NCBI GenBank assembly: GCA_946183365.1
Contig: CAMHAH010000006.1
Span: forward strand, 1 to 64,000
Reading direction: 5' to 3'
Length of the DNA: 64,000 bases
From: an uncultured Clostridia bacterium
GTDB taxonomy: Bacteria; Bacillota; Clostridia; Oscillospirales; Acutalibacteraceae
Program-made: the position numbers and the translations under genes
The notes under the pieces: generated by a model
The model's input: the letters and a program-made list of their open reading frames with translations, nothing else
The model's database searches: none
Told to the model about the DNA's origin: nothing
Shown here: positions 51,704 through 62,096 of the stretch, one piece after another
How positions within the stretch are numbered: the first letter of the stretch is position 1
Layout of the letters: every line of letters starts with the position of its first letter

Positions 51704-52735
51704 ATGAGTTATAAGAATACAAAGAAAAGTTCAAAGGGCTCACCGAGAAGCTCTAAGCAGGGCGGCAGATCGGGCGCTCGCATGAACGCGAAAAGCACAA
51801 AACAGCAAAAGCCCGACTTTACTAAAGCGGCAAAGCCCGTCAAGGTTAAAAAGCCTAAAAAAACAGCTGCCGACAGCGAGCATACACAGGTGATCCAGTG
51901 GTACCCGGGTCATATGACTAAAACCAAGAGACGTATCGAAAAGGATCTGAAGCTCGTTGACGCTGTTGCCGAGATCATAGACGCCCGTATACCTATCTCA
52001 TCGAGGAACCCCGATATAGCGAGCCTTACAACAGGCAAGCCGAGGATAGTCCTGCTCAACAAATGCGACATGGCTGACCGCTCCTCGACCGCTAAATGGG
52101 TGGAGTATCTCAGGTCTGAGAACGTGCGCGCTATCCCCGTAGACTGCAAAAGCGGCAGAGGTGTGGATAAGTTCGTACCTGTTCTCAGCGAGCTGCTAAG
52201 CAAACGGATAGAGAGCTATAAGGCTAAGGGCATGATAAATCCCACTATGAGAGTTATGATCGTTGGCATCCCGAACGTTGGCAAGTCGACATTCATAAAC
52301 AGGATCTCGAAGAAGAACAAGGCTGTATCAGCCGACCGTCCGGGCGTTACCAGAGGCAATCAGTGGTTCACCGTGGCTAAGGGCTTTGAGATGCTCGATA
52401 CCCCGGGTGTTTTATGGCCTAAATTCGAGGATCAGACGGTGGGTGAGAGGCTCGCGTTCACGGGAGCTATAAAGAGCGACGTCATGGATACCGAGCTCCT
52501 TGCCGTGCGTTTGCTCGATCTGTTGAAGGAGCTGGATACTCCCGAGTTCAAGGAGAGATATAAGCTCAGCGATGATGATCTTAAGATGCAGAGCTATGAG
52601 CTGCTGGAGCTTATAGCAAAGCACCGCGGTATGCTGATCTCAGGCGGAGAGCCCGATACCGAGAGAGCGGCTTATACACTGCTCGACGAATTCAGAGCGG
52701 CGAAGCTCGGCAGAGTCACACTCGAGCTGCCGTGA
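51704..52735 (+). CDS. rbgA: Ribosome biogenesis GTPase RbgA (YlqF) with basic N-terminal extension
   Basis: RbgA is a circularly permuted GTPase needed for late 50S assembly. The 343-residue protein has the permuted order NKCD (G4), GIPNVGKSTF (G1), DTPG (G3) and a C-terminal RNA-binding domain. The family normally starts close to IQWYPGHM, but here about 60 residues rich in Lys, Ser and Gly precede it. AAGGAAG before ATG 51704 supports the long form. It is followed by rnhB four bases later. Confidence 0.93.
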   Translation: MSYKNTKKSSKGSPRSSKQGGRSGARMNAKSTKQQKPDFTKAAKPVKVKKPKKTAADSEHTQVIQWYPGHMTKTKRRIEKDLKLVDAVAEIIDARIPISSRNPDIASLTTGKPRIVLLNKCDMADRSSTAKWVEYLRSENVRAIPVDCKSGRGVDKFVPVLSELLSKRIESYKAKGMINPTMRVMIVGIPNVGKSTFINRISKKNKAVSADRPGVTRGNQWFTVAKGFEMLDTPGVLWPKFEDQTVGERLAFTGAIKSDVMDTELLAVRLLDLLKELDTPEFKERYKLSDDDLKMQSYELLELIAKHRGMLISGGEPDTERAAYTLLDEFRAAKLGRVTLELP

Positions 52736-52739
52736 CAGG

Positions 52740-53372
52740 ATGGTTGCAGATATGGACTGGTTATATTATGAGAACGAAGCCCGCCAAAAGGGCTATATGA
52801 ATATATGCGGCGTCGACGAGGCGGGCAGAGGACCTCTCGCGGGGCCTGTATGCGCAGCCGCGGTGATCCTCCCCGAGGGCTGTATCATAGAGGGGGTCAA
52901 CGACTCAAAGAAGCTGACCGAGAAGAAGCGCGAGGCTCTCTTTGACGTTATCATCGAGACCGCCGTCTCGTGTTCTATAGCATTCGGGACGGTCGAAGAG
53001 ATAGAGCGCGATAATATCCTTATGACCACAATGAACACCATGCGCCGCGCTGTAGAGGGTTTGTCGGTAAAGGCTGATTACGCGATGATCGACGGCAACC
53101 GTCTGCCGCCGCTGGATATTCCCGCTGAGTATATCGTAGGCGGCGACGCGAAGTCCATGAGCATAGCCGCCGCGTCCATCCTCGCTAAGGTGTCGCGTGA
53201 CAGGCTGATGCTCGAATACGCCGAGAAGTATCCCGAGTACTGTTTTGAGAAGCACAAGGGCTATGGTACAAAGCTCCATGTCGAGAGGATATTGGAGTAC
53301 GGCGAAAGCCCGATACACCGTCCGAGCTTTCTCAAAAAGATATACGCGAAGCATGGATATCCGAAGGTGTGA
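52740..53372 (+). CDS. rnhB: Ribonuclease HII
   Basis: RNase HII nicks at ribonucleotides misincorporated in DNA. The 210-residue protein has the GVDEAGRGPLAGPV catalytic Asp-Glu pair, DGNRLPP and GGDAKSMSIAAASILAKV. Start is ATG 52740 or ATG 52752; neither has a strong ribosome binding site, so coupling to rbgA is likely. The stop overlaps the region before yraN. Confidence 0.95.
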   Translation: MVADMDWLYYENEARQKGYMNICGVDEAGRGPLAGPVCAAAVILPEGCIIEGVNDSKKLTEKKREALFDVIIETAVSCSIAFGTVEEIERDNILMTTMNTMRRAVEGLSVKADYAMIDGNRLPPLDIPAEYIVGGDAKSMSIAAASILAKVSRDRLMLEYAEKYPEYCFEKHKGYGTKLHVERILEYGESPIHRPSFLKKIYAKHGYPKV

Positions 53373-53374
53373 GC

Positions 53375-53764
53375 ATGGCGTTTACGAATAAGGAATTCGG
53401 CGCTCTGGGCGAGAAGCTCGCCGCGGAGTATCTGAAAGAGCGTAAATACAAAATTCTCGAAAAGAATTATAAATGCAAGCTCGGAGAGATAGATATAATA
53501 GCGCGCGACGGCGGAGAGCTCGCCTTTATCGAGGTCAAGACGCGCTCGGCAGACCCGTATTTGAGCGGTATGTATTCCGTAGACCGCCGCAAGCAGTTCC
53601 ATATAATGAGGACGGCTTCATGGTATACGGAGCATAAAAAGCTCAAGCTCCAGCCGAGGTTTGACGTTATCGAGGTTGAGATAAAGCGCTCGTCGGGCGA
53701 GCTTGTAAAGATAGATCACTACAAAAACGCTTTTTCTCAGACCGGTGATTACGCGCGGTTCTGA
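53375..53764 (+). CDS. YraN family (UPF0102) nuclease-fold protein
   Basis: This 129-residue protein has the restriction-endonuclease-like core: LGEIDIIARDGGELAFIEVKTR, with the acidic and ExK residues of the fold. YraN homologues follow rnhB in many bacteria; a DNA repair or uptake role is suspected but not settled. ATG 53375 is preceded by AAGGTG. A GTG at 53369 overlaps the rnhB stop. Confidence 0.9.
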   Translation: MAFTNKEFGALGEKLAAEYLKERKYKILEKNYKCKLGEIDIIARDGGELAFIEVKTRSADPYLSGMYSVDRRKQFHIMRTASWYTEHKKLKLQPRFDVIEVEIKRSSGELVKIDHYKNAFSQTGDYARF

Positions 53765-53789
53765 TCTGTATCCTTAAGTTATCAACGGC

Positions 53790-53823
53790 AAAGGGCAGCT
53801 ATATCGGCGCCCTTTTTCTTTTT
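53790..53823 (+). terminator. Terminator after the lepB-yraN operon
   Basis: AAAGGGC (53790-53796) pairs with GCCCTTT (53809-53815) and is followed by a T-rich run. Confidence 0.82.
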
Positions 53824-53894
53824 AGGAAAAATACCGTACCCGCGAAAGGCGTTTTTGCCATAAATACTGGCATTTGAGCAGCTTTTTTGTACCT

Positions 53895-53923
53895 TTGACT
53901 ATTGCTAAAAAGCCCTTTATATG
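53895..53923 (+). promoter_or_regulatory. Possible promoter of thrC
   Basis: TTGACT (53895-53900), 17-base spacer, TATATG (53918-53923). The -10 is weak. Confidence 0.5.
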
Positions 53924-53961
53924 TTATTATAAATAAATAAAATGGGTAAGGAGGGCTATTT

Positions 53962-55470
53962 GTGTTTTATAACTCTACTCAGGATAAAAATAAATCCGTC
54001 CTGTCTGCTCAGGCTATAGCTCAGGGCATATCTCAGGACGGCGGATTGTTTGTGCCTGAGAGCTTCCCGCAGCTGTCAAAAGACGAGCTGCGCTCTATGC
54101 TCGATATGACTTATCAGGACAGAGCTAAGCTTATCATCTCAAAATACCTGACCGATTTCACCGCTGATGAGATAGCGGACTGCGTCGACAGCGCTTATAC
54201 GGCTTCCAAGTTCGGCTCCGACAATCCCGCTCCTATCGCTTCGGTCGATTATAACGGAGCTCAGCTCAATCTGTTGGAGCTGTGGCACGGTCCGACCTGC
54301 GCCTTCAAGGATATGGCGCTTCAGATCTTACCGCATTTTCTGACTAAATCGCTGGCTAAGGTAGGCGGCGGCAAGGACGCGGTCATCCTCGTAGCTACCT
54401 CGGGCGATACGGGCAAGGCGGCTTTGGAGGGCTTCAAGGACGTAGAACACACAAAGATCATCGTGTTCTATCCCGTAGACGGCGTATCGGCTATGCAGAA
54501 GCATCAGATGAACACCCAGGAGGGCGAGAACGTCTATGTCTGCGCTATCCGCGGAAACTTCGATGACGCTCAGACGGCGGTCAAGAAGATATTCACCGAT
54601 CCTCAGACGGCTGAGATACTCGACAAAAACAATATGATGTTCTCGTCGGCGAACTCTATCAACTGGGGCCGTCTCCTGCCGCAGATAGTTTATTATATCT
54701 CTGCTTACTGCGATATGGTCAACATGGGCAAGGTCGGTTTCGGCGATAAGATAAATATCACCGTTCCTACCGGCAACTTCGGCAACATCCTCGCGGGCTA
54801 CTACGCTTATGAGATGGGTCTGCCCGTCAATCGCTTCATCTGCGCCTCAAACTCAAACAACGTCCTGACTGATTTCATCAACACGGGCGTGTATAATAAA
54901 AACCGTGATTTCTATACCACCGTATCTCCGTCTATGGATATCCTGGTATCCTCAAACCTCGAGCGTCTGCTCTATGCTCTGTCGGGCAACGACGATAAGC
55001 TGACAAAGGGCTATATGGACGCTTTGAAGAGCGACGGCGTATATGAGGTCACCCCCGAGATCAAAGAGAAGATACAGGCTATGTTCTACGGCGGCTTTGC
55101 CGATGAGGACGCTACCGCGAAGACCATCCACGATCTCTTTGAGCAGCAGGGCTATCTGTGCGATACCCATACGGCTGTCGCGGTTTCGGTATGCGACGCT
55201 TATATCAAGGCTACGGGTGATAAGACCCCCGTCGTCATAGCGTCTACCGCCAGCCCATATAAGTTCTCTAAGGCTGTGCTCGGCGCTCTTGATAAGGGAG
55301 ATATGCCCGAGAGCGAGTTCGATATGGTCGAGAGGCTCCACGAGATCACAAAGGCTGACGTTCCCGCTCCGCTGGCTTCTCTGCGCGGCAAGAAGGCTCG
55401 GTTCGGCGATGTGACTGATAAAGAGGATATGCAGGGCGTTGTGCTCAGCGCTCTGGGCATCAAGGGATGA
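53962..55470 (+). CDS. thrC: Threonine synthase
   Basis: ThrC converts O-phosphohomoserine to threonine. The 502-residue PLP enzyme is of the long type (E. coli/yeast-like), with the PLP lysine in CAFKDMALQ, the phosphate-binding ATSGDTGKAALEGF and TVPTGNFGNILAGYYA. It starts with GTG at 53962 behind AAGGAGGG. No T-box or other threonine-linked leader is visible. It overlaps the phosphoesterase gene by four bases. Confidence 0.96.
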   Translation: MFYNSTQDKNKSVLSAQAIAQGISQDGGLFVPESFPQLSKDELRSMLDMTYQDRAKLIISKYLTDFTADEIADCVDSAYTASKFGSDNPAPIASVDYNGAQLNLLELWHGPTCAFKDMALQILPHFLTKSLAKVGGGKDAVILVATSGDTGKAALEGFKDVEHTKIIVFYPVDGVSAMQKHQMNTQEGENVYVCAIRGNFDDAQTAVKKIFTDPQTAEILDKNNMMFSSANSINWGRLLPQIVYYISAYCDMVNMGKVGFGDKINITVPTGNFGNILAGYYAYEMGLPVNRFICASNSNNVLTDFINTGVYNKNRDFYTTVSPSMDILVSSNLERLLYALSGNDDKLTKGYMDALKSDGVYEVTPEIKEKIQAMFYGGFADEDATAKTIHDLFEQQGYLCDTHTAVAVSVCDAYIKATGDKTPVVIASTASPYKFSKAVLGALDKGDMPESEFDMVERLHEITKADVPAPLASLRGKKARFGDVTDKEDMQGVVLSALGIKG

Positions 55471-56156
55471 GCCTTTACGCTATAGCCGATCTTCATCTCT
55501 CGCTCGGCACCGATAAGCCAATGGACGTTTTTTCGGGCTGGACCGATTATGTCGACAGGCTGAAGGCTAACTGGGAGCGCCTTGTGACCGATGATGACAC
55601 GGTTGTTGTAGGCGGCGATATCTCGTGGGCGATGAAGCTTGGGGAATGCTTTGAAGATTTCTCGTTCATCAATTCTCTGCCGGGTCAGAAGATCTTTCTC
55701 AAGGGCAACCACGATTACTGGTGGCAGACCAAGAAGAAGATCGACGATTATCTTGCCGAGAACGGCTTTGATACCATAAAGATACTTTTCAACAACGCCT
55801 TTGAGGTCGACGGCAAGGCTATATGCGGCACGCGCGGCTGGTACTACGACAAAGAAGGCGAGCATGATATCAAGGTCATCAACCGTGAGGTCGGCAGGCT
55901 GAGGCTCTCTTATAAAGAGGCTGAAAAATTCAATAAGCCGATAGTCGCGTTCCTGCACTATCCGCCCGTTTACGGCGACGTCGAGTGCGAGGAGATAATG
56001 AACGCCCTAACAGAGCTCGATATCAAAGAGTGTTATTACGGTCATCTCCACGGTGAGAGGACACATAAAAACGCCGTAACCGGTATGTATAAGGGGATCA
56101 ACTTTCACCTTATAGCCTGTGATTATACGCGTTTTGTCCCTGTTTTAGTACGTTAA
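55467..56156 (+). CDS. Calcineurin-like metallophosphoesterase
   Basis: A 229-residue metallophosphoesterase with the metal-binding motifs IADLHLS, VVGGDISWAM, KGNHDYWW, FLHYPPVYG and YGHLHGE in the standard order. The substrate cannot be inferred. Its ATG overlaps the thrC stop (ATGA). Confidence 0.88.
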   Translation: MSLYAIADLHLSLGTDKPMDVFSGWTDYVDRLKANWERLVTDDDTVVVGGDISWAMKLGECFEDFSFINSLPGQKIFLKGNHDYWWQTKKKIDDYLAENGFDTIKILFNNAFEVDGKAICGTRGWYYDKEGEHDIKVINREVGRLRLSYKEAEKFNKPIVAFLHYPPVYGDVECEEIMNALTELDIKECYYGHLHGERTHKNAVTGMYKGINFHLIACDYTRFVPVLVR

Positions 56157-56251
56157 CGGTCAAATTTTTACAATTTATACATAGTAATTCTTTACCGTAT
56201 ATGTTATATTATTAACGATCAAAATCACGCATTTATTAGGAGGAAAATAAA

Positions 56252-57529
56252 ATGGCATTAAAATCATCTGCTCTTAAAGAGACAAACACTTATGAGGTTG
56301 AAGTAACCGTAGACGGCAAGACCTTTATGGAGGCTGTCGCTAAGGTTTTTAAGAAAGAAGCTAAGAAGATCGCCGTACCCGGCTTCCGTAAGGGTAAGGC
56401 TCCCCGCGCTATCATCGAGAAGATGTACGGCGAGGATGTGTTCTATGATGACGCTATGCAGGACTGCTATCCCGAGGCTCTTGACGAGGCCTGCAAAGAG
56501 GCTGACCTTAAGGTAGTCACCGTTACCGGTCTCGAGGCTACCGAGGTTTCCAAGGAGGGCTTCACCTTCAAGGCTACCGTTATCGTTGAGCCTGAGATCG
56601 AGATAAAGGATTATAAGGGCATCGAGGTAGAGAAGCTCTCTACCGAGGTCACCGAGGAGCAGATCGACGAAGAGATCGACCGCGTACGCGAGCGCAACAG
56701 CCGTATGATCACCATCGAGGATCGCGCGGCTGAGAACGGCGACACAGTAGTTATCGACTTTGAGGGCTTCTGTGACGGCGAGGCGTTCGACGGCGGCAAG
56801 GCTGAGGAATACAACCTCGAGCTCGGTTCCGGCAACTTCATCCCCGGCTTTGAGGAGCAGATCGTAGGCCACAACACAGGCGACGAGTTCACTATAGACG
56901 TCAAGTTCCCCGAGGAGTATCAGGCTGAGAACCTCAAGGGCAAGGACGCTCAGTTCAAGATCAAGCTACACGAGATCAAGAACAAGGAGCTGCCCGAGGT
57001 AGACGACGATTTCGTCAAGGATGTTTCTGAGAAGGACACAGTAGCCGAGTACCGCGACGAGCTCAAGGAGCAGATCCAAAAGCGTCTTGAGTCTGAGTCC
57101 GAGCGCGACCTTGACGACAAGCTCACCAACGCGATCATAGAGAAAGTTGAGGGTGAGATCCCCCGGCAGATGTTTGACAACGAGGCTCAGAATATGCTCA
57201 GAGAGATGGATATGCGTCTGCGCCAGCAGGGCATGGACCTCGACACATATATGAAGTACACCGGCATGAACGCCGACTCGGTCCTCCAGATGTATAAGCC
57301 CGAGGCTGAGCGCAGAGTAAAGATGCGCCTCGCTCTCGAGAAGATCGCTGAGCTTGAGGATATCAAGCCCACAGAGGATGATATCAACGCTGAGTATGAC
57401 AAAATGGCTGAGGCTTATCAGATGGACGCTGAGAAGGTCAAGGAGATCATCCCCGAAGAGAGCGTTACCGAGGATCTCGGCGTACAGCTCGCTATGAAGC
57501 TTGTCAGGGATAACGCTGTTATTAAGTGA
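56252..57529 (+). CDS. tig: Trigger factor
   Basis: Trigger factor is the ribosome-bound chaperone and prolyl isomerase. The 425-residue protein has the N-terminal ribosome-binding domain with the signature GFRKGKAPR, the FKBP-like domain (about 150-240; GDTVVIDFEGFCDG) and the helical C-terminal arms. AGGAGG precedes the ATG. It heads the tig-clpP-clpX-lon-ysxC series. Confidence 0.97.
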   Translation: MALKSSALKETNTYEVEVTVDGKTFMEAVAKVFKKEAKKIAVPGFRKGKAPRAIIEKMYGEDVFYDDAMQDCYPEALDEACKEADLKVVTVTGLEATEVSKEGFTFKATVIVEPEIEIKDYKGIEVEKLSTEVTEEQIDEEIDRVRERNSRMITIEDRAAENGDTVVIDFEGFCDGEAFDGGKAEEYNLELGSGNFIPGFEEQIVGHNTGDEFTIDVKFPEEYQAENLKGKDAQFKIKLHEIKNKELPEVDDDFVKDVSEKDTVAEYRDELKEQIQKRLESESERDLDDKLTNAIIEKVEGEIPRQMFDNEAQNMLREMDMRLRQQGMDLDTYMKYTGMNADSVLQMYKPEAERRVKMRLALEKIAELEDIKPTEDDINAEYDKMAEAYQMDAEKVKEIIPEESVTEDLGVQLAMKLVRDNAVIK

Positions 57530-57551
57530 TCATCTCTTAACAATGAACCTT

Positions 57552-57589
57552 ACTCAGCCGCTATGACTGTTGACCGGAAGCGGCTGAGT
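57552..57589 (+). other. Hairpin between tig and clpP
   Basis: Perfect 11-base-pair stem ACTCAGCCGCT (57552-57562) with AGCGGCTGAGT (57579-57589). No T run follows, so it is probably not a simple terminator; it may stabilise or process the transcript. Confidence 0.6.
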
Positions 57590-57651
57590 TAAACTAACGA
57601 ATAATCAAAGGCTTTTGATTTATACTATATTATTACGAAAGGATGATATTT

Positions 57652-58233
57652 ATGGCATTAGTACCTTATGTAGTAGAACAGACAAACCGCGGTGAGCGTT
57701 CTTATGATATATTCTCACGCCTTTTGAATGACAGAATAATAATGCTCAACGAGGAGGTCAACTCAGCTACAGCCAGCTTAGTAGTAGCTCAGCTGCTGTA
57801 TCTTGAGGGTCAGGACCCCAATAAGGATATCAGCCTGTATATCAATTCCCCCGGCGGCTCTGTAACCGACGGTATGGCTATATATGATACCATGCAGTAC
57901 ATCAAGTGCGATGTATCTACCATTTGCATGGGTATGGCGGCTTCTATGGGAGCCTTCCTGCTCGCGGCGGGCACAAAGGGCAAGCGCTACGCTCTGCCCA
58001 ACGCGGATATCATGATCCACCAGCCCTCGGGCGGAGCTCAGGGTCAGGCGACCGATATCGAGATCCACACCAAGCACATCCTGCACACAAAGCAGAAGCT
58101 CAATGAGATCCTGGCCGCTAACACGGGTCAGCCCCTTGATATCATCAAGGCCGATACAGAGCGCGATAACTTCATGACCGCTCAGCAGGCGCTTGAATAC
58201 GGTCTTATCGATAAGGTTATCGAGCACAGATGA
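57652..58233 (+). CDS. clpP: ATP-dependent Clp protease proteolytic subunit ClpP
   Basis: ClpP forms the tetradecameric protease chamber used by ClpX. The 193-residue protein has the catalytic triad Ser in [11 protein letters not shown], His in IMIHQPSGG and Asp in TERDNFM. ATG 57652 is chosen since AAAGG lies 9 bases upstream and the product begins [10 protein letters not shown]. ClpX is encoded next. Confidence 0.97.
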   Translation: MALVPYVVEQTNRGERSYDIFSRLLNDRIIMLNEEVNSATASLVVAQLLYLEGQDPNKDISLYINSPGGSVTDGMAIYDTMQYIKCDVSTICMGMAASMGAFLLAAGTKGKRYALPNADIMIHQPSGGAQGQATDIEIHTKHILHTKQKLNEILAANTGQPLDIIKADTERDNFMTAQQALEYGLIDKVIEHR

Positions 58234-58304
58234 TCCGGGCGGGACACCGCGGCTTTTGACGCGGCGTCGCCTGTACAGAAACCCTAAGATTAAGGAGTTT
58301 GGCT

Positions 58305-59600
58305 ATGGCAGGAAAGAGAACTGATGATAACGTCTACTGTTCGTTTTGCGGTAAGCCGCAGGAGATGGTAGGTCGTCTTATCGCCGGCAACGGCGTATAT
58401 ATCTGCGACCAGTGCGTTGATCTTTGTATGTCGATTTTGGAGGACGGCGAGTATGATACGCCCGAAAAGGCGGGAGATATCACCCCCGCTGCCGAGCGCC
58501 TCTTGAAGCCCGTTGAGATAAAGGCGATACTTGATGATTATGTCATCGGTCAGGACGCCGCCAAGAAAACGCTCGCGGTCGCGGTCTATAATCACTATAA
58601 GCGTGTTTTTAACCGTGATGAAAACGTTGAGTTCGCGAAGTCAAACGTGCTCATGCTCGGTCCTACCGGCGTAGGTAAAACCCTCTTGGCTCAGACGCTC
58701 GCGAAGGCTCTTGACGTACCCTTCGCTATCGCCGACGCTACCACTCTCACCGAGGCGGGCTATGTAGGCGAGGATGTCGAGAATATCCTCTTAAAGCTCA
58801 TACAGGCGGCTGATTATGATATCGAGAAGGCTGAGCGCGGCATCATATATATCGACGAGATCGATAAGATCGCGCGCAAGTCCGAGAACCCGTCCATCAC
58901 ACGTGACGTCAGCGGCGAGGGCGTTCAGCAGGCTCTGTTGAAGATAGTCGAGGGCACTGTTTCTAACGTACCTCCTCAGGGCGGCAGAAAGCACCCTCAG
59001 CAGGAGTTTTTGCAGATAGATACCAAGAACATCCTCTTCATCTGCGTGGGCGCGTTCGACGGTCTTGATAAGGTCGTCAAGAAGCGCATGGGCTCGTCCG
59101 TACTCGGATTTGAGGCAGACGTAGCGGCTACCAATGAAGAGCTCGAGGCGGAGTGGATGAAGCACGTTACGGGTCACGACCTGATAAAGTTCGGCATCAT
59201 TCCCGAGCTTATCGGCAGACTGCCTGTCATCTGCGCTCTGTCCGATCTCAGCGAAGAGGACCTCGTGCGCGTACTGACTGAGCCTAAGAATTCGGTCATA
59301 GCTCAGTACAAGCACCTGTTCAAGCTCGATCATGTCGAGCTGCTGTTTGAGAAAGAGGCTCTGTTCGCTATCGCTGAAAAGGCGAGAGAGCAGAACACCG
59401 GCGCCCGCGGACTGCGCGGTATCATCGAGGGACTGCTCACAGATCTGATGTTTGAGACCCCTTCGGACGAGACTATCTCTAAGATAATCATTACGCGTGA
59501 TGTCGTTGATGACGGCGCCGAGCCTAAGATAATCCGTGAGAAAACCGCATTTGACGCTACTCACGAATATGATGACAAGAAGCAGGAGAATGCTTCATAA
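58305..59600 (+). CDS. clpX: ATP-dependent Clp protease ATPase subunit ClpX
   Basis: ClpX unfolds substrates and feeds them to ClpP. The 431-residue protein has the N-terminal zinc-binding domain (CSFC ... CDQC), Walker [12 protein letters not shown], the pore loop GYVGEDVE, Walker [11 protein letters not shown] and sensor 2 GARGLR. AAGGAG (58292-58297) supports ATG 58305. Confidence 0.97.
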   Translation: MAGKRTDDNVYCSFCGKPQEMVGRLIAGNGVYICDQCVDLCMSILEDGEYDTPEKAGDITPAAERLLKPVEIKAILDDYVIGQDAAKKTLAVAVYNHYKRVFNRDENVEFAKSNVLMLGPTGVGKTLLAQTLAKALDVPFAIADATTLTEAGYVGEDVENILLKLIQAADYDIEKAERGIIYIDEIDKIARKSENPSITRDVSGEGVQQALLKIVEGTVSNVPPQGGRKHPQQEFLQIDTKNILFICVGAFDGLDKVVKKRMGSSVLGFEADVAATNEELEAEWMKHVTGHDLIKFGIIPELIGRLPVICALSDLSEEDLVRVLTEPKNSVIAQYKHLFKLDHVELLFEKEALFAIAEKAREQNTGARGLRGIIEGLLTDLMFETPSDETISKIIITRDVVDDGAEPKIIREKTAFDATHEYDDKKQENAS

Positions 59601-59610
59601 TCAATACTTC

Positions 59611-59640
59611 TAAGGCTGTGTGTTATCGCATACAGCCTTA
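59611..59640 (+). other. Hairpin between clpX and lon
   Basis: Stem TAAGGCTGT (59611-59619) with ACAGCCTTA (59632-59640) is followed by AT-rich DNA with TATAAT hexamers at 59646 and 59664 but no convincing -35. It may be a weak terminator next to a lon promoter. Confidence 0.5.
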
Positions 59641-59683
59641 AATGATATAATTTAATAACAGAATATAATTCTTAAGGAGAATT

Positions 59684-62083
59684 ATGAACAGAGAAAAAGG
59701 ATTTAATTTACCGGTTCTGCCGTTGAGGGGAGTTGTGATGTTCCCCAAGATGATGCTGAACTTTGACGTCAACCGCAAGCGCTCCAAGAACGCCGTCGAT
59801 ATGGCTGTTGAGGGAGATCAGCTGATCTTTCTCACTGCTCAGATGGACGCGGGCGTCAACGAGCCGACGGTCGACGAAATATATAAGGTAGGCGTAGTCT
59901 GCCGCATCAAGCAGGTCGTCAAAGAAGATAATAAGGCGACACGGGTCGTAGTCGAAGGTCTTTGGCGCGGCTCTATAACAGAGACCGTTCCCGACGACCG
60001 CTGTATGTACGCCGCTGTCGAGCCCTACGGAAATGACAAAAAACATAATCTGACTACCCGAGATATCGCGCTCATGAGGTCTTTAAAGGCTACCTTTGAG
60101 CGATACATAGAGCTTACTCCCAAGCTGCCGGCGGATATCCTCTTTAAGATCGGTATGTCCAACGAGCCTGGCGAGCTCGCTGATTTTGTAGCTTCTAACG
60201 TTATGCTTGACGTTGAGGTCAAGCAGATAATCTTAGAGACCGTCAACCTGTCCGACCGTCTCGAGGTGCTCATCGACGCTATGCAGAACGAGATCTTCAT
60301 TATGAGCGTCGAGCAGGATATAATGGAGAAGGCCAAATCCCGTATCGACCAGAGCCAGCGTGATTACTATCTGCGCGAGCAGATGAATGTTATCCGCGAC
60401 GAGCTCGGCGAGAACGGCGATTTCAACGACATAGATGAGCTTCGTAAGAAGATAGCCGATATGAAGCTGCCCGAAGAGGTAGAGAAGGCGCTTATGAAGG
60501 AGTGCTCACGCCTTGAGCGCCTGCCTGTCGGCACGAACGAGTCAAGCGTTATAGAGACCTATATAGATACGGTCTTGGAACTGCCTTGGACCGCCATGAG
60601 CGAAGAGAATATCGACCTCGAGGCTGTGCGCGCTCAGCTTGACGCCGATCACTACGGCCTCGATAAGGTCAAGAAGCGCATTATCGAACAGTTAGCGGTA
60701 CGCAAGCTGAGCGATAAGGCTAAGGGACAGATAATCTGTCTTGTCGGACCTCCGGGAGTAGGTAAGACTTCTATTGCTATGAGCATCGGTAAGGCGATCG
60801 GCAGAGAGAGCCACAGAGTAGCCCTCGGGGGAGTTCGTGACGAGGCTGAGATACGCGGCCACCGCCGTACATATATCGCCTCTATGCCGGGTCGTATCAT
60901 AAACGCTCTTCGCAAGTGCGGTACGCGAAACCCGCTGCTGATACTCGATGAAGTCGATAAGCTCTCAGCCGATTACAAGGGCGACCCTTCGTCGGCTCTG
61001 TTAGAGGTACTCGACAGCGAACAGAACTACGCGTTCGTAGATCACTATATCGATCTGCCGTTTGATCTCAGCGACGTGATGTTCATAACCACCGCTAATG
61101 ATCCCGACGCGATCCCCGCGCCGCTTAAGGACAGGATGGACGTCATCGAGCTTCCGTCATATACCCGCGTCGAGAAATTCAATATAGCTAAGCGCCACCT
61201 TCTGCCTAAGCAGATGAAGCTCAGCGGTATAAAGCGCAAGAACTTCCGCATGACCGACAAGGCGATCTATTCAGTAATCGATTTCTATACCCGCGAGGCG
61301 GGCGTGCGTAATCTTGAACGCGAGCTCTCAGCAATACTTCGAAAGGCGGCTGTGGCTGTATTATCCGACAGCGAGGCGATCGTCAGGGTCAGCGATAAGA
61401 ATATCGAGACCTATCTGGGCGTCAAGAAGTATCTTGACGATATCTCTGCCAAGAAGGACGAGGTCGGCACTGTAAACGGTCTCGCGTGGACCGCTGTCGG
61501 CGGCACTTTGCTGCCGCTCGAGTGCGTTGTTATGCCCGGCGGCGGAAAGCTCGAGCTGACCGGCTCTCTCGGCGACGTTATGCAGGAGAGCGGCAAGGCG
61601 GCTGTGACCGCTATACGCACACGCTGTGAGAAATACGGTATAGACACGGATTTCTATAAGAACACCGATATACATATCCATGCTCTTGAGGGAGCTGTCC
61701 CAAAGGACGGCCCCTCGGCGGGCGTTACTATCGCTACCGCGCTGTATTCGGCTTTGACGGGCTCGCCGGTACGCCATGACTTCGCCATGACAGGCGAGAT
61801 ATCCGTAAGCGGAAAGGTCCTGCCCATCGGCGGCTTGAAAGAAAAGAGCATGGCGGCGTATAAATCGGGCATCCGCAACGTCATCATCCCGAAGGAGAAT
61901 GAGCGCGATCTGGCGGAGTTCGACAGCGAGATACTCGAGAATATCACTTATCATCCCGTTTCGATGATAGACGAGGTCATAGCTCTCGCGACGGTTTCTG
62001 AGAAAAAGGCTGTCTCAAAGCCCGCGGTTCCGCGCAAGAAAACGGCTAAAGCGGGCACAAAACGCCCCGGCGCCGCTCTATGA
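59684..62083 (+). CDS. lon: ATP-dependent protease Lon (LonA)
   Basis: Lon degrades damaged and regulatory proteins. The 799-residue protein has the N-terminal substrate domain ([13 protein letters not shown]), AAA domain with [15 protein letters not shown] and LILDEVDKL, and protease domain with the Ser in [10 protein letters not shown] and Lys in GLKEKSMAA. The basic tail after about residue 770 is Lys/Ala-rich. AAGGAGA precedes the ATG. Only one lon is present; the second Bacillus copy (lonB) is absent here. Confidence 0.97.
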   Translation: MNREKGFNLPVLPLRGVVMFPKMMLNFDVNRKRSKNAVDMAVEGDQLIFLTAQMDAGVNEPTVDEIYKVGVVCRIKQVVKEDNKATRVVVEGLWRGSITETVPDDRCMYAAVEPYGNDKKHNLTTRDIALMRSLKATFERYIELTPKLPADILFKIGMSNEPGELADFVASNVMLDVEVKQIILETVNLSDRLEVLIDAMQNEIFIMSVEQDIMEKAKSRIDQSQRDYYLREQMNVIRDELGENGDFNDIDELRKKIADMKLPEEVEKALMKECSRLERLPVGTNESSVIETYIDTVLELPWTAMSEENIDLEAVRAQLDADHYGLDKVKKRIIEQLAVRKLSDKAKGQIICLVGPPGVGKTSIAMSIGKAIGRESHRVALGGVRDEAEIRGHRRTYIASMPGRIINALRKCGTRNPLLILDEVDKLSADYKGDPSSALLEVLDSEQNYAFVDHYIDLPFDLSDVMFITTANDPDAIPAPLKDRMDVIELPSYTRVEKFNIAKRHLLPKQMKLSGIKRKNFRMTDKAIYSVIDFYTREAGVRNLERELSAILRKAAVAVLSDSEAIVRVSDKNIETYLGVKKYLDDISAKKDEVGTVNGLAWTAVGGTLLPLECVVMPGGGKLELTGSLGDVMQESGKAAVTAIRTRCEKYGIDTDFYKNTDIHIHALEGAVPKDGPSAGVTIATALYSALTGSPVRHDFAMTGEISVSGKVLPIGGLKEKSMAAYKSGIRNVIIPKENERDLAEFDSEILENITYHPVSMIDEVIALATVSEKKAVSKPAVPRKKTAKAGTKRPGAAL

Positions 62084-62096
62084 CAGGAGTGATCCC

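Noticed and set aside
58791..59564. Minus-strand ORF of 257 codons opposite clpX
   Set aside because: Fully antisense to clpX, with no start signals; a shadow of the coding strand. The same applies to 55200-55958 and 21822-22568.
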